Source: Kitasatospora indigofera (lineage in GTDB: Bacteria > Actinomycetota > Actinomycetes > Streptomycetales > Streptomycetaceae). Taken from it: 64,000 nucleotides of DNA. Of this stretch, positions 9,654 to 19,644 are shown piece by piece. The first letter of the stretch is position 1. Every line of letters begins with the position of its first letter. The notes below the pieces were generated by a model, which was not told the origin of the DNA, did not search any database, and was given only the letters and a program-made list of their open reading frames with translations. A program made the translations under genes and the position numbers. The stretch covers positions 62,001 through 126,000 of the forward strand of contig NZ_BNBO01000015.1 in NCBI RefSeq assembly GCF_014655955.1, written 5' to 3'.

Positions 9654-11804
9654 TCAGGAGCCCGTGTGCTCGCGCTCCCGGGGCTGCTGCGCGGCGCCCG
9701 GCCCGCCGCCGCGGCGCAGCGCCCGTTCCAGGTCCTTCAGGGACTGCAGCAACAACCGGGTGGCGGACCTGATCACGTCCAGCCGGTCGCTCTCCGGCGC
9801 CTGCGCCAGCTCCCGCTCCAGCTTGGCGTGGGCCTCACGGACCGAGTCGAACTCCACCCGCCGCCCGGTGAGCAGGGCGCCGGCCGCCAGCGCCGTCCCG
9901 TACCTGACCTCGTCGGCGAACTCGGGGACGCCGGGCACCGGGTCGGCGTCCCGGCCCGGCAGGTGCGCCTCCAGCAGGATGCCGACCCGGCCGAGGTGGC
10001 CGACCGCCGCCCGGGCCCGGTCGATCTGCTTGCGCGAGACGTCCGGCAGCCGGGTCCTGTTCCGGCCCGGCTCGACGTCCGCCCGCTGCACCGCCTGCAT
10101 CAGCTCGGAGCGGGCCTCCCGGGAGTCCAGCAGGGCGGAGCGCACCTCGCCGGAGCCGTCGGTGGCCGGGTCGCCGTAGACCCGCAGCGCGGCGGCGTTG
10201 TAGCGGCCGGCGGCGGCCAGCCACTCGGCCAGCCGCTCGCCGAGCCGGGCCGACTGCCAGGTCGGGAAGAGCGCGTACGCGAGCAGCGCCACGCCACCGC
10301 CCAGCAGGGTCAGCCCGACCCGCTCGAAGGCGGTGGCCAGCGGGTCCCCCGGCTGGAGGCCGAGCAGGAAGACCACGTACGAGGAGACGCAGGCGGTCAT
10401 CAGCGCGTACCCCGTGCGCAGGGTCAGGTAGGCGCCGCCGATGAAGAGCACCGCGAAGCCGGCCGACAGCCACTGCCCCGGGTCCAGCAGCTGCACCACC
10501 AGGGTGGAGAAGGCCACGCCGACCACGGTCCCCGCCAGCCGGGCCACCCCCCGGCTGTAGGTCTGCGCGAAGTCGGGCCGCATCACCATGGCGGAGGTCA
10601 GCGGGGCCCAGTAGCCGTGGTGGAAGCCGACCGTCCGGGCGAGCAGGTAGGAGACGGTGACCACCCCGGACAGCCGGACGGCGTGCTGGAAGACCGCCGA
10701 GTGCGGCTCCAGCTGCCGCCGGACGGTCCGGGCCGCCACCGGCACCATCCGGTGCAGCGGGGGCTTGCGCAGCGTGCTGCCGGGGTCGACCGCCAGCGAG
10801 CCGATGCTCTCCTCGTCGCTGCCGTCCAGGATGTCGGCGGCCCGGCGCAGCAGGCCGGCCAGCCGGCGGGTGGCCCGGCGGGCGGCGCCGCGCAGCTGCG
10901 GCCCCTGCGCGGGGGTCACCAGGGTGAGCGCGGGGGTCGAGCGCGGCAGCCGGAGCGGGTCGCCGGTGCGCACCGCCCGGGCCAGCGCGTCCGTCGCCTC
11001 GGCGGCGGCCGCCAGCACCTCGCGGGCCCGGTCTCGTTCGGGCCCCTCCGCCGGGGCGCCGACCTTCGGGTCGGCGATGGCGGCCAGGGCCGGGCGGATC
11101 CGCTCCGCGATGCTGCGCAGTCCGCGCATCTCGGCCGGCCGGCGACGTTCCTGCCAGGAGGTCAGGGTGGCGGCGTGGCGGGCCGTGATGAAGGGCGCGG
11201 GGTCCAGGTGCGCGATCGGGTCGTGACGCAGCCGGCGGGCGTAGTCGGCGAGTTCGGCGAAGGTGTCGGCGAGCGCCTCGCGCTGGGCGGTCCAGTTGCC
11301 GATCGGCCAGACGGTGATCAGCAGGGCCTGGACGGCGCCGCCGAGCGCGCAGACCAGGCCGTGCCCGAGCGCGGCGGGCACGCTGACCGGCAGCTGGACG
11401 ACGACCAGCATCACCGAGACGGTGGTGGCCGCGACCACGCCGGCGGTGGGCCCGATCGCCCACATCAGCCCGGCGCCGAAGGCCCAGACCGCCAGCAGGA
11501 CGGGGAAGGCCCCCGGCACGCCGACCGCCAGGTACCCGAGGAAGGTGCTGATGCCCAGCCCGGCGCCGGCCGCGACCGCGATGGTCGGCCGGGGCCGGAA
11601 GCTGCGCTGGAAGGTCGCGGTGCCCGCGATGAAGGCGCCCATCGCGGCGGAGGTGGCCAGCCCGGGCCCGCCGACGGCCAGGGTCGGGAAGATCACCAGG
11701 GCGACGGCGACGGCGCCGCGCAGCGCCCGCTGGGGGTTGGTGAGGGTCCGGTCCAGGGTCAGCCCGGCCCGCGCCGTGTCGCGGAGGGCAGCTAACCAGG
11801 ACAT
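9654..11804 (-). CDS. FUSC family membrane protein (aromatic acid/efflux-type permease)
   Basis: 716-residue inner-membrane protein of the fusaric acid resistance/aromatic acid exporter superfamily. A first membrane block (~25-170) begins ALRGAVAVALVIFPTLAVGG; a soluble helical middle follows; a second block (~385-520) has the FUSC_2-like signature WAPLTSAMVMRPDF and GVARLAGTVVG; the tail is soluble and helical. Start is ATG 11804. No partner membrane-fusion gene is nearby, as is usual in Gram-positives. Substrate unknown. Confidence 0.85.
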   Translation of the reverse strand: MSWLAALRDTARAGLTLDRTLTNPQRALRGAVAVALVIFPTLAVGGPGLATSAAMGAFIAGTATFQRSFRPRPTIAVAAGAGLGISTFLGYLAVGVPGAFPVLLAVWAFGAGLMWAIGPTAGVVAATTVSVMLVVVQLPVSVPAALGHGLVCALGGAVQALLITVWPIGNWTAQREALADTFAELADYARRLRHDPIAHLDPAPFITARHAATLTSWQERRRPAEMRGLRSIAERIRPALAAIADPKVGAPAEGPERDRAREVLAAAAEATDALARAVRTGDPLRLPRSTPALTLVTPAQGPQLRGAARRATRRLAGLLRRAADILDGSDEESIGSLAVDPGSTLRKPPLHRMVPVAARTVRRQLEPHSAVFQHAVRLSGVVTVSYLLARTVGFHHGYWAPLTSAMVMRPDFAQTYSRGVARLAGTVVGVAFSTLVVQLLDPGQWLSAGFAVLFIGGAYLTLRTGYALMTACVSSYVVFLLGLQPGDPLATAFERVGLTLLGGGVALLAYALFPTWQSARLGERLAEWLAAAGRYNAAALRVYGDPATDGSGEVRSALLDSREARSELMQAVQRADVEPGRNRTRLPDVSRKQIDRARAAVGHLGRVGILLEAHLPGRDADPVPGVPEFADEVRYGTALAAGALLTGRRVEFDSVREAHAKLERELAQAPESDRLDVIRSATRLLLQSLKDLERALRRGGGPGAAQQPREREHTGS

Positions 11805-11870
11805 AACGGACAGCTTAGACCGGTCGACCCAGGGTGGGCGGCCGGAGCAGCGCGCCCCCGGCGACCACGG

Positions 11871-13325
11871 CTACCGCGGCCGCCGGCGTCCGGCCCGGGG
11901 GACGGCGGGCCGGAGCCGGAGGCCGGAGAGCCCGGCCCCGGCCCGGAGCAGCAGGGTGGTGGGCAGGAACACCGCGTCCGCCGCGATCATCGCCAGCGAG
12001 AAGACCGGCAGCCCGAGCACCACCGCGATCCCCGCGTGCTCGGCCATCATCACGGCCAGCAGCACGTTCTTGACCCGCCGGTCGATCAGCGTGAACGGGA
12101 AGGCCACCTGGACGGCCACCGTCCCGTAGGTGATCAGGAAGACCGGCAGCAGGGCGCCTCCGAGCAGCCCGGACAGCCACGGCCAGGGCGCGAAGTAGTC
12201 CAGGTGCAGCGGGTAGTAGAGGGCGGTCCCGTCCTGCCAGCGCGAGCCCTGGACCTTGTACCAGCCGGCCGTCGAGTAGATCAGCACCACCTCGGCGGCG
12301 ATCACCAGCAGCGCGCAGTTGTGCAGCATGGTGGCCAGCGCGTCCAGCACCGCCCTCGGCTCCCCGTCCGGCCACCAGCGGTTGACGGCGTACCAGAGGC
12401 CGGCCACCGCCCACAGGCCCCAGAGCAGCGGGGCGAACCCGGGGTACGGCCGGGCCGCCGACACCCAGTCCAGGCTGCCGCCGGAGAAGCCGCCGAACTG
12501 GGCCGCCGTCAGCGCGGCGCCGAGCACGGCCCAGAGCGCCACCCCGCCCCGGCCGCGGTCACCGCCCGCGCGGCGGCGGGCGTCCAGCGACCAGACGGTC
12601 GCGCACCGGGTGAGGACCAGGTAGACCGCCATCACGTGCAGCACGTTGTCGCCGCCGTCGCCGACGAAGACGTTCCGGTTCTGCAGCGACAGCAGGGTCA
12701 CCATGAACAGCACGCCACTGGCCCTGGTCCGCCAGCCGAGCACCACCAGCAGGGCGGCCAGCACGGCCAGGTGGTAGACCAGCTCGAACCAGAGCCGGCC
12801 GCCGGACCAGGTCAGCACGGTGAACGCGCCGTTGTCCGCCAGCAGCCGTCCGGCCAGGTCCAGCGACCAGGGCGAGCGGTCCCCGTACAGCACCCGGCGC
12901 TCGGGCCACTCGCGCAGCAGGAAGGCCAGCCAGGCCAGCCCGAAGCCGATCCGCACCACGGCCGCCTGGTACGGGCCGAAGACCCGCCCGGTGAAGGCGG
13001 CGAAGCCCCGGGCCAAGGCCGCCCCCACCGCGGCCGCCGGTCCGGCCGCGGGGCCGCTCACAGGGCCGGTGCCGACGTCGGTCCCGGCGCCGCCGGCGGG
13101 CCGGGGGGCCGCTCCGGGGACGGCGGCCGGCACCGGTACGGCGTCGGGGAGGCCCGCCAGCGCGGCCGGCTGGCGGGGGATCCCGACCAGCAGCTGCTGC
13201 TCCGGCGGCAGCGCCGGGCCCGGGCCCTCGTCACCGGCCCGCTGGTCACCGGCCCGCTGGGGGCCGGCGCCGCGGCCGCGCGAGGGCTCCGCCTGCGGCG
13301 CCCCGGCCTGGGAGGTCCCGCTCAC
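11871..13325 (-). CDS. HTTM domain membrane protein
   Basis: 484-residue multi-pass protein with the horizontally transferred transmembrane (HTTM) domain related to vitamin-K-dependent gamma-carboxylase. After an ~90-residue Pro/Ala/Gly-rich N-terminus comes PYQAAVVRIGFGLAWLAFLLREWPERR..., then LQNRNVFVGDGGDNVLH and YSTAGWYKVQGSRWQDGTALYYPLHL, all typical of HTTM proteins. GTG at 13325 overlaps the DUF5819 stop in a GTGA, so translation is coupled; the frame is open far upstream but antisense-like. Its residues are those of the bacterial HTTM group of unknown chemistry. Works with the preceding DUF5819 protein (inference from coupling). Confidence 0.85.
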   Translation of the reverse strand: MSGTSQAGAPQAEPSRGRGAGPQRAGDQRAGDEGPGPALPPEQQLLVGIPRQPAALAGLPDAVPVPAAVPGAAPRPAGGAGTDVGTGPVSGPAAGPAAAVGAALARGFAAFTGRVFGPYQAAVVRIGFGLAWLAFLLREWPERRVLYGDRSPWSLDLAGRLLADNGAFTVLTWSGGRLWFELVYHLAVLAALLVVLGWRTRASGVLFMVTLLSLQNRNVFVGDGGDNVLHVMAVYLVLTRCATVWSLDARRRAGGDRGRGGVALWAVLGAALTAAQFGGFSGGSLDWVSAARPYPGFAPLLWGLWAVAGLWYAVNRWWPDGEPRAVLDALATMLHNCALLVIAAEVVLIYSTAGWYKVQGSRWQDGTALYYPLHLDYFAPWPWLSGLLGGALLPVFLITYGTVAVQVAFPFTLIDRRVKNVLLAVMMAEHAGIAVVLGLPVFSLAMIAADAVFLPTTLLLRAGAGLSGLRLRPAVPRAGRRRPR

Positions 13326-14032
13326 GCCAGCCCCCGGTAGTCCTCGTCGTTCACCGGCCACCACGGCAGTTCCCGGGCCGGCGGGGTCACCGGCGGGCTC
13401 TCGCCGGCCCAGCCGGGCGGCGCGACCGGCACCGCGGTCACCCGGAACTGGATCTCCAGGATCCGCTCGCCGTCGGCGGTGCGGCCGATCCGCTGCAGCG
13501 CGATCCGCTTGAGGTACTGCTCGGCGAGCTTGCCCCGGGGGTTGGTCAGCGTGCCGTCCGGCCCGGCGTGCGAGCCGTCGTAGAAGTCCCAGGCCCGGCG
13601 CAGCATGTTCTGGTCGGCGTGACTGGGCGCCGGGTTGCCGCGGATCGCCGCGATGTCCTGCTCGGTGAGGCCGAGCCAGTCGTGCTCGCGGGTCGCGCCG
13701 CCGTCCACGACGGTCCGCACCCGGGCGTCCAGGCGGACGTTCTGCTGGAGCGGGTTGGGCGCGAACAGCTTCCAGTTCTGCTCGAACTCCGGGTAGACGA
13801 TCCCGTCGACCTGGTGCCGGTACTCCCGGGACAGCGCGTTCGCGGGCGCGACGTGCAGGAAGACGGCGCCCAGGAAGACCCCGGTGGCGCCCAGCAGCAG
13901 GGCCCCGGACAGGCAGAGCACCACCAGCGCGGGCGTCGACCAGACGCGGGCGGGGGCGGCGGCCGGCTCCCCGGGCACCGGTCCGGGCGGCTCGCCGGTC
14001 TGTCCCGGCCCGCCGGCGATGGTCCGCGCCAT
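13322..14032 (-). CDS. DUF5819 family membrane-anchored protein
   Basis: 236-residue protein with one transmembrane helix (~33-60, ALVVLCLSGALLLGATG) and an extracytoplasmic domain containing NWKLFAPNPLQQNVRLDARV and the acidic HDWLGLTEQD. DUF5819 proteins recur next to HTTM genes in Streptomyces; the pair is coupled here by a 4-base overlap. ATG at 14032 follows GGAGAG. Biochemical role unknown; it may supply the substrate or the outer-face subunit for the HTTM protein (inference). Confidence 0.85.
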   Translation of the reverse strand: MARTIAGGPGQTGEPPGPVPGEPAAAPARVWSTPALVVLCLSGALLLGATGVFLGAVFLHVAPANALSREYRHQVDGIVYPEFEQNWKLFAPNPLQQNVRLDARVRTVVDGGATREHDWLGLTEQDIAAIRGNPAPSHADQNMLRRAWDFYDGSHAGPDGTLTNPRGKLAEQYLKRIALQRIGRTADGERILEIQFRVTAVPVAPPGWAGESPPVTPPARELPWWPVNDEDYRGLA

Positions 14033-14261
14033 GCTCTCCCCGGGTGGTCGCTCGCGCCGCTGCCCGGCCCTGCGCCGGGCGGCGCGCGCCCCAGCGCGGG
14101 GCCGCTCCCGGGCCCGGCCGGGGGCACCCCTCGGGCGCGCCCGCCCATCTTGCCCTAAGGCCCCACGGCGGGGGGAGGGTCCGGCGGGGCCGGTCCGGGG
14201 CCGGCGCGACGACGGCCGGCCCCGGAGCGCGGACGGGAGCGCGTCCGGCCGGGTCTGCCGG

Positions 14262-14321
14262 TCCTGCCCGTCCTGCCCGTCCTGCCTGTCCTGGCCGTCC
14301 TAGCCGTCCTAGCCGTCCTAG
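14262..14321. repeat. 9-bp minisatellite running into the rhodanese stop codon
   Basis: Six full units and one partial unit of TCCTGCCCG (plus-strand reading; variants TCCTGCCTG, TCCTGGCCG, TCCTAGCCG). On the coding (minus) strand the unit is CAGGACGGG and, in the three copies nearest the gene, TAGGACGGC, so the stop codon of the gene ending at 14318 is the first base triplet of the array. Confidence 0.85.
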
Positions 14322-15484
14322 AGGACGAAGGCCTCGGCGCCGCCGGTGCCGACCATCGGACGGCCGGCGCCCTCCCAGGCGAACATCCCGCCGTCCACGT
14401 TGACCGCGTCCAGGCCCTGCTGCACCAGGTACTGCACGACCTGGGCGGACCGGCCGCCGACCCGGCACAGCACGTACAGCTTGGCGTCGGGCAGCTCGCC
14501 GATCCGGGCGACCACCTCACCGATCGGGATGTGCCGCGCACCGTCCACGTGGCCGGCGTCCCACTCATCCTGCTCGCGGACGTCGAGCAGGACGGCGTCG
14601 GCGGGGACGGCGGCGGCGTCGATGGAGGGGATCTGGGGGAACATCGTCTGGGTCTCCTGGGTCGGGTTCTCGGTGCGGTCGTCCACGGGCCGGCCGGCGG
14701 GCGCGGCGAGCAGCCGCTCCAGCTCGGCCTGCTGGGCGGCGGCCTTGGCGAGCAGCTGCTCGGCGAGCTCCTCCAGCAGCCGGTCCGGGTCCTGGGGGGA
14801 GAGCGCCAGCAGCTCGCCCATCGCGGTGTTCTCCAGCCGGACCTGCTCGGCGGCCACCTCGGCGATCTTCCCGCCGAGCCACTCCAGCCGCTGGCGCAGC
14901 CAGGCCAGCCGGTCGGGGGAGTCGACGGCGGGCGCGGCCTCGGGGTCGGTGGACCACTCCTCGGCGAGCTGCGCCAAGGCCTTGGCGTCGCCGTAGGCGT
15001 ACGCCTCGTTGACCCGGGCGATGAACGCCGAGCGGCGCCGCTGCTCGGCCGGGTCGGTGGAGAGGTCCGGGTGGGCCCGGCGGGCCAGGTCGCGGTAGAT
15101 CCGCTGGGCCTCCTTGCCCGGACGCACCCGGGTCGGCGGCTCCGGCGGTGCGGCGGCCGCCTCCTGCTCCTGGATGTCGGCGAAGAGCGACTCCAGGTCG
15201 GGGAGCTCGTCCACCTGCCGGCGGGCGTCGGCGGCCCGCCGGACGTCCTCGGGGTGGCCGGTGCGGGCGGCGACGGCCTCGGCGATCAGCGCGTCCAGCT
15301 CGTCCAGCCGTGTGTAGAGCGGGCCGAGCAGCTGGTGGTGGATCAACGCGAAGTTGTCGATCTCGACCCGCAGGGTCTGCACGTCGACGTCCATCGTCAG
15401 CCAGGCGAGTTCGGTCGCGGCGACCCGCTCCTCCAGCTCCTGCTGCTCGGGGTCCGACCAGCGGACGGGGCTCTGCGCAGTCAC
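14318..15484 (-). CDS. J-domain protein fused in frame to a rhodanese domain
   Basis: 388-residue protein. Residues ~1-110 are helical; ~115-180 are a DnaJ-like domain with the diagnostic HPD in RDLARRAHPDLSTD; ~195-275 are coiled coil; ~281-388 are a complete rhodanese domain with LLDVREQDEWDAGHV and catalytic Cys in LCRVGGRSAQVV. GTG at 15484 follows GAGGCGAG. The rhodanese part begins at an internal ATG (14644) that has its own AGGAGA 8 nt upstream, so a free 108-residue rhodanese may also be made. J domains recruit Hsp70; rhodaneses carry sulfur as persulfide. Whether the fusion is used or the two were recently joined is undecided. Confidence 0.8.
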   Translation of the reverse strand: MTAQSPVRWSDPEQQELEERVAATELAWLTMDVDVQTLRVEIDNFALIHHQLLGPLYTRLDELDALIAEAVAARTGHPEDVRRAADARRQVDELPDLESLFADIQEQEAAAAPPEPPTRVRPGKEAQRIYRDLARRAHPDLSTDPAEQRRRSAFIARVNEAYAYGDAKALAQLAEEWSTDPEAAPAVDSPDRLAWLRQRLEWLGGKIAEVAAEQVRLENTAMGELLALSPQDPDRLLEELAEQLLAKAAAQQAELERLLAAPAGRPVDDRTENPTQETQTMFPQIPSIDAAAVPADAVLLDVREQDEWDAGHVDGARHIPIGEVVARIGELPDAKLYVLCRVGGRSAQVVQYLVQQGLDAVNVDGGMFAWEGAGRPMVGTGGAEAFVL

Positions 15485-15759
15485 CTTCTCGCCTCTGTCT
15501 CGTCTCGGTGCGATCAGCCAGACTACCCCGCCGGCCCGGCCTCCCGGCGGGCCGGGAGGGAGCTTGCGACACTCGTTGGATGGACAGGGCGTGCGTGGCG
15601 GCGCACTCTGGGTGACACGCAACTGATACTTACGAATCTCACCGTTTCGCTATCAGTCCAGACCCTCTCCGTGCTTCGCTGGATGCGGCAGAGCACGCCG
15701 CCCCCCACACAGAACGGCCACCCTCAGGCGCGGCGGCCAGGCGGGAGCAGACCGAATCC
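15485..15759. other. Divergent intergenic region
   Basis: 275 bases between the divergent J-domain and phosphatase genes. The segment 15610-15665 is AT-richer (GATACTTACGAATCTC) and is the likely promoter zone for one or both genes; no confident -10/-35 pair. Confidence 0.35.
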
Positions 15760-18611
15760 ATGGTGGACGAGCCCAACTCCACACCGAGTACGGATGCCGC
15801 CCCGGCCGCCCAGGGCGGTGCCGGCGACCGTGACGACCCGCCGTCAGGAGTGGCAGCCCTCCTGCGGCTCGCCGCCGTGCTGGTCGACGAGGACGGCCGG
15901 ATCGTCCAGTGGAACCGGGGGGCCGAGGAACTCTTCGGGCACCGCGCCGAGGTCGCGCACGGACGTACCGCCTCCGGACTGCTGCCCGCCTTCGAGCCGC
16001 GCACCGGCCCGCACGCCCTGCCCGGCCAGGTCCGGCCGCCCGGCACCGCCCCGCATCCCGGCACCGTCCGGCAGTCGGCCGGCCGGCGCTGCGACGCCTT
16101 CGACACCCTGGACGACCTCACCCAGCTCGACACCCCGTGGTCGGGCCCGATGGCCGTCACCGACCGCGAGGAGCGGCTGCGGGACATCCTCTGGTGGGCC
16201 TACCCGCTGATCGAGCCGGCCGGCCGCAGCCTGCTGGCACTGGCCGTGGACGCCCGCCCGCTGCGCTCGGCCGGCCCGCGGATCGCACTCGGCTCCAAGC
16301 TGCTGCCGTACGCGGCCACCACCACCGCCCAGGGCGGCTTCCACCGGCTCGGCGCCACCTTCGCCCCGCCCGGGCAGGGCTCGGCCGGCCCGTTGGCCGC
16401 GCTGCTGCCCGCCGGGTCGCCGGAGCGGGTGCGGCGGCTGCTGGCGCAGCTGCTCCGGGCCGGCCTGCCCGCCCTGTGGGTGGACGCGGCCACCACGCTG
16501 CCGGTCCTCCCGTACGAACTGCCCGCCGCCGGCACCGCCCGCGCGGCCGCCGGGCTGGGCCGCCGCTACCCGACCGCGCAGCAGCGCGCCGCCCGGCTCG
16601 GCTCCGGCCGGCCGGGCGAGCAGGCGACCGGACGCCGGACCGACGGGGGCACCCCCGCCATCGCCCGTGGCGCCATGCTCGGCCTGCGGGTGCTGCCGTC
16701 CGGCGGCTCCGGTCCGGCCGGGCCCGGCGGGGCGCTGCCCGGCCAGCGCGAGTCGGCCGCGGCGGCGCCCGCACCCGACAGCTCCGAAGGACCCGAAGGA
16801 GGAGCCACCATCGAGCAGGCCGCCGTCGAACCCTCCGCCAACGGCCACCGCGACCGTGCGACGGACACCGTCACCCCCACCGTGCCCGCCCCGGGCGGGG
16901 CCCGGCCGGCCGACCAGCTGGTCCCGATCCTGACCAACGGCCAGGCCGGCGAGCAGCTGGCGCTGCTGGGCGAGGTCGGCGGCAAGGTCGGCACCACGCT
17001 GGACCTGCACGCCACCGCGCGCGAGCTGTGCCAGGTGCTCGTCCCCCGGGTCGCCGACTTCGCCTGCGTGGACCTGCTGGACGGGCTGATCTCCGACTCG
17101 GAACTGCCCGCCGCCCGGCCGGACGACGACACCATGCTGCGCCGGGTCGCCCGCACCTTCAACGACGCCGCCGGCCAGTGGGACCACGTCCTGGAGGAGG
17201 GCGCGCTGCTCGCGATGCCGCGCAGCACCCCGCCGGGCATGGCGCTCCAGCTCAACCAGCCGGTGCTGGTCCCGGTGATCAGCCCGGACGTCGCGGTGGA
17301 CTACGCGGCCTCGCTGGGCGGCACCGGGCTGGCCTCGGTGGTGGCCGGCCGTTCGATGCTGGTGGTGCCGCTGTCGCCCGCGGCACCGTGCTCGGCATCC
17401 TCAAGCTGCTGCGGCTGGCCGACCGCGCGCCCTTCGACGAGAGCGACGCGGCCACCCTCAAGGAGCTGGCCGCCCGGGCCGCGCTGTCGCTGGACAACGC
17501 CCGGCTGCACCGCGCCGAGTCCCGGGTCGCCACCACCCTGCAGCGGTCGATGATCCCGACCCGCCCGCCGCGGATCCCCGGCGTCCAGATCGCCCACCGC
17601 TACCTGCCCGGCGACCCGCGGGCCGAGGTCGGCGGCGACTGGTTCGACGCGATCCAGCTGCCCGGCAGCCGGGTCGCCCTGGTGGTCGGCGACGTGATGG
17701 GCCACGGCCTGCACTCGGCCGCCGCGATGGGCCGGTTCCGTACCGCGATGCAGACCCTGGCCGCGCTGGACCTGCCGCCCGGGCAGCTGCTGCGCCACCT
17801 GGACAACCTGGCCCACAAGCTCGGCGACGACCATCTGGCCACCTGCCTGTACGCGGTCTACGACCCGATCAACCGCACCTGCGAGCTGGCCAGCGCGGGT
17901 CACGTCCCGCCGGTCCTGGTGCACCCGGACGGCACCGGCGAGCTGCTGGAGATCCCGGCCGGGGCGCCCATCGGGGTCGGCGGGGTGCCGTTCGTCGCCA
18001 AGAAGATCGACGTCCAGGACGGCTCGATGCTGGTGCTCTGCACGGACGGTCTGGTCGAGGTCCGCGGCAGCGACATAGGGGCGGGGCTGGCCGCGCTCTG
18101 CGGCAACCTGATCGACCCCAAGCAGACCCCCGAGCAGGCCTGCGACGTGGTGCTGGAGCGGCTGCACTCGGACGACCGCAAGGACGACGTCGCCCTGCTG
18201 GTGGCCCGCTTCGACGGCGTGGCCCCGACCGAGGTGGCCACCTGGGACCTCACGGTGGACACCGCCGAGGTCCGCCGGGCCCGCACGCTGGTCCGCGAGC
18301 AGCTCGCCGCCTGGCACCTGGAGGCGCTGACGGACACCACCGAGCTGCTGGTGAGCGAGCTGGTGACGAATGCCGTCCGGGTGGCCCGGGACAGGGTGCG
18401 GCTGCAGCTGATCCGGGTGGACAAGCTGCTGGTCGAGGTCAGCGACGACAACCACAACCTGCCCTCGCTGGAGCCCGCCGAGGCGCTCGGCGAGACCGGC
18501 CGGGGACTGCACCTGGTGACCAAGCTCGCCGAGCGCTGGGGCTCGGCCCGCAAGGCCGTCGGCAAGGTGGTCTGGTTCGAGCTGCCGCTGCCCCGCAGCG
18601 TCCGCGACTGA
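15760..18611 (+). pseudogene. SpoIIE-family PP2C phosphatase (PAS-GAF-PP2C-ATPase), broken by a one-base frameshift
   Basis: Would encode ~950 residues: PAS-like domain (LLRLAAVLVDEDGRIVQWNRG), variable region, GAF domain (~15-17.5 kb part, ending DNARLHRAE), SpoIIE-type Ser/Thr phosphatase (GGDWFDAIQ, VGDVMGHGL, CTDGLVEVRG) and C-terminal anti-sigma-like ATPase domain (LLVSELVTNAV, ETGRGLHLV). The frame switches at about 17376: PLS is followed by a nonsense tail stopping at 17553, while GTVLGILKLLR continues in the +3 frame to 18611. Inserting one base after 17376 restores PLSARGTVLG. ATG 15760 has a distant GGGAG. Either a real null allele or a sequencing error. Family role: sensor-driven partner switching of sigma-factor regulators. 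Confidence 0.82.
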
Positions 18612-18620
18612 CGTCGCGGT

Positions 18621-18644
18621 GGGCCCGCCCTGCGCGGCGGGCCC
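18621..18644. terminator. Bidirectional hairpin between convergent genes
   Basis: GGGCCCGCC (18621-18629), 6-nt loop, GGCGGGCCC (18636-18644), between the phosphatase and the rhomboid-like gene. Two 13-bp copies of CCGGCGGATCCCG follow immediately. Confidence 0.6.
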
Positions 18645-18671
18645 GCCGGCGGATCCCGCCGGCGGATCCCG

Positions 18672-19466
18672 TCAGGGGATGACGGCGCCCGCGGAGCCGC
18701 GCCGCCTGGCCTCGCCGGCGCGCCCGGCGGCGGCGATCGCGGTGGCGGCGACCACCCCGGCCAGCATCCGCGGCCAGAGGCCCCCGAACACCTCGACCGA
18801 CGTGGCGATCAGCATCGCCGCCATCAGCGCGACCACGTGCTCCAGGCCGGCCAGGTTGGGCAGGATCACGGCCTCGCCGATCATCAGCACCAGCACGGTG
18901 CCCCCGGTGAACCAGGCCCGGCAGCGGAAGGCGATGCAGAGCGCCAGCCCCACCACGGCGGCCGACGGGCCGGTGTCGCGCACGTGCGCCACCCACCGCG
19001 GGAAGCCCAGCAGGTGGTCCGGCCCGACCGCCACCGCCACCCGGGCGAAGAGCGTCCCGGCCAGGGTGCAGACGTAGGCGATCACCAGGGTCATCCGGCG
19101 GCCCAGCACGATCTCGGCCAGCCCGAAGACCAGGAAGACCTGGGCCAGCGCGCCCCAGACCGGCAGGTCCAGCGCCGGGACGTAGAGGGAGAGCGGGGTC
19201 CGCAGCAGCGAGACCTCCAGCGGCAGCGAGGCCCGCACCACCCCGATGCTGGTCACGAGGCGCTCGCCGCCCGGCAGGTGCTGGACGACGCTGAACACCA
19301 TGATCAGGAGCGTCGCGGCGGTGGCCAGCGGAACGGCCGCGAACTTCCGCTCCACCAGCCGTTCCCGGACAGCGCCGAACAACGGCCCCCACTCTGCGAC
19401 AACGGCCCGCCTGGCAAATGCCAGCGGACCCTTTCGCACGCCCCCCGCGTGGGTCCTCTGATTCAC
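18672..19466 (-). CDS. Rhomboid-like membrane protein
   Basis: 264-residue protein with about seven hydrophobic segments. It contains a rhomboid-like DTGPSAAVVGLALC and, later, EHVVALMAAML, placing a Ser and a His as in rhomboid proteases, but the classical GxSG box is degenerate (GPSA), so it may be an inactive pseudo-rhomboid. GTG 19466 has GGAGCGAAGG upstream; the frame opens to 19511 without a ribosome site. It lies upstream of nothing but downstream of, and co-directional with, the MprF-like gene, a pairing seen in Streptomyces. Function unknown. Confidence 0.72.
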   Translation of the reverse strand: MNQRTHAGGVRKGPLAFARRAVVAEWGPLFGAVRERLVERKFAAVPLATAATLLIMVFSVVQHLPGGERLVTSIGVVRASLPLEVSLLRTPLSLYVPALDLPVWGALAQVFLVFGLAEIVLGRRMTLVIAYVCTLAGTLFARVAVAVGPDHLLGFPRWVAHVRDTGPSAAVVGLALCIAFRCRAWFTGGTVLVLMIGEAVILPNLAGLEHVVALMAAMLIATSVEVFGGLWPRMLAGVVAATAIAAAGRAGEARRRGSAGAVIP

Positions 19467-19644
19467 AGCCTTCGCTCCAATTCCGATGCTCCCCGAAACC
19501 TCTACCACCACTCAACATTAGAAGGCGGCCAAAGAATCCCCATCGGCAATTCTGTCGATTCCACGTCATCCCAAAGTGGGAGATCGACGACCGAAACACC
19601 GTCATTCGGGTGATTCGGCTTCCCTCCGCCCCCCGGCGGAGGGA

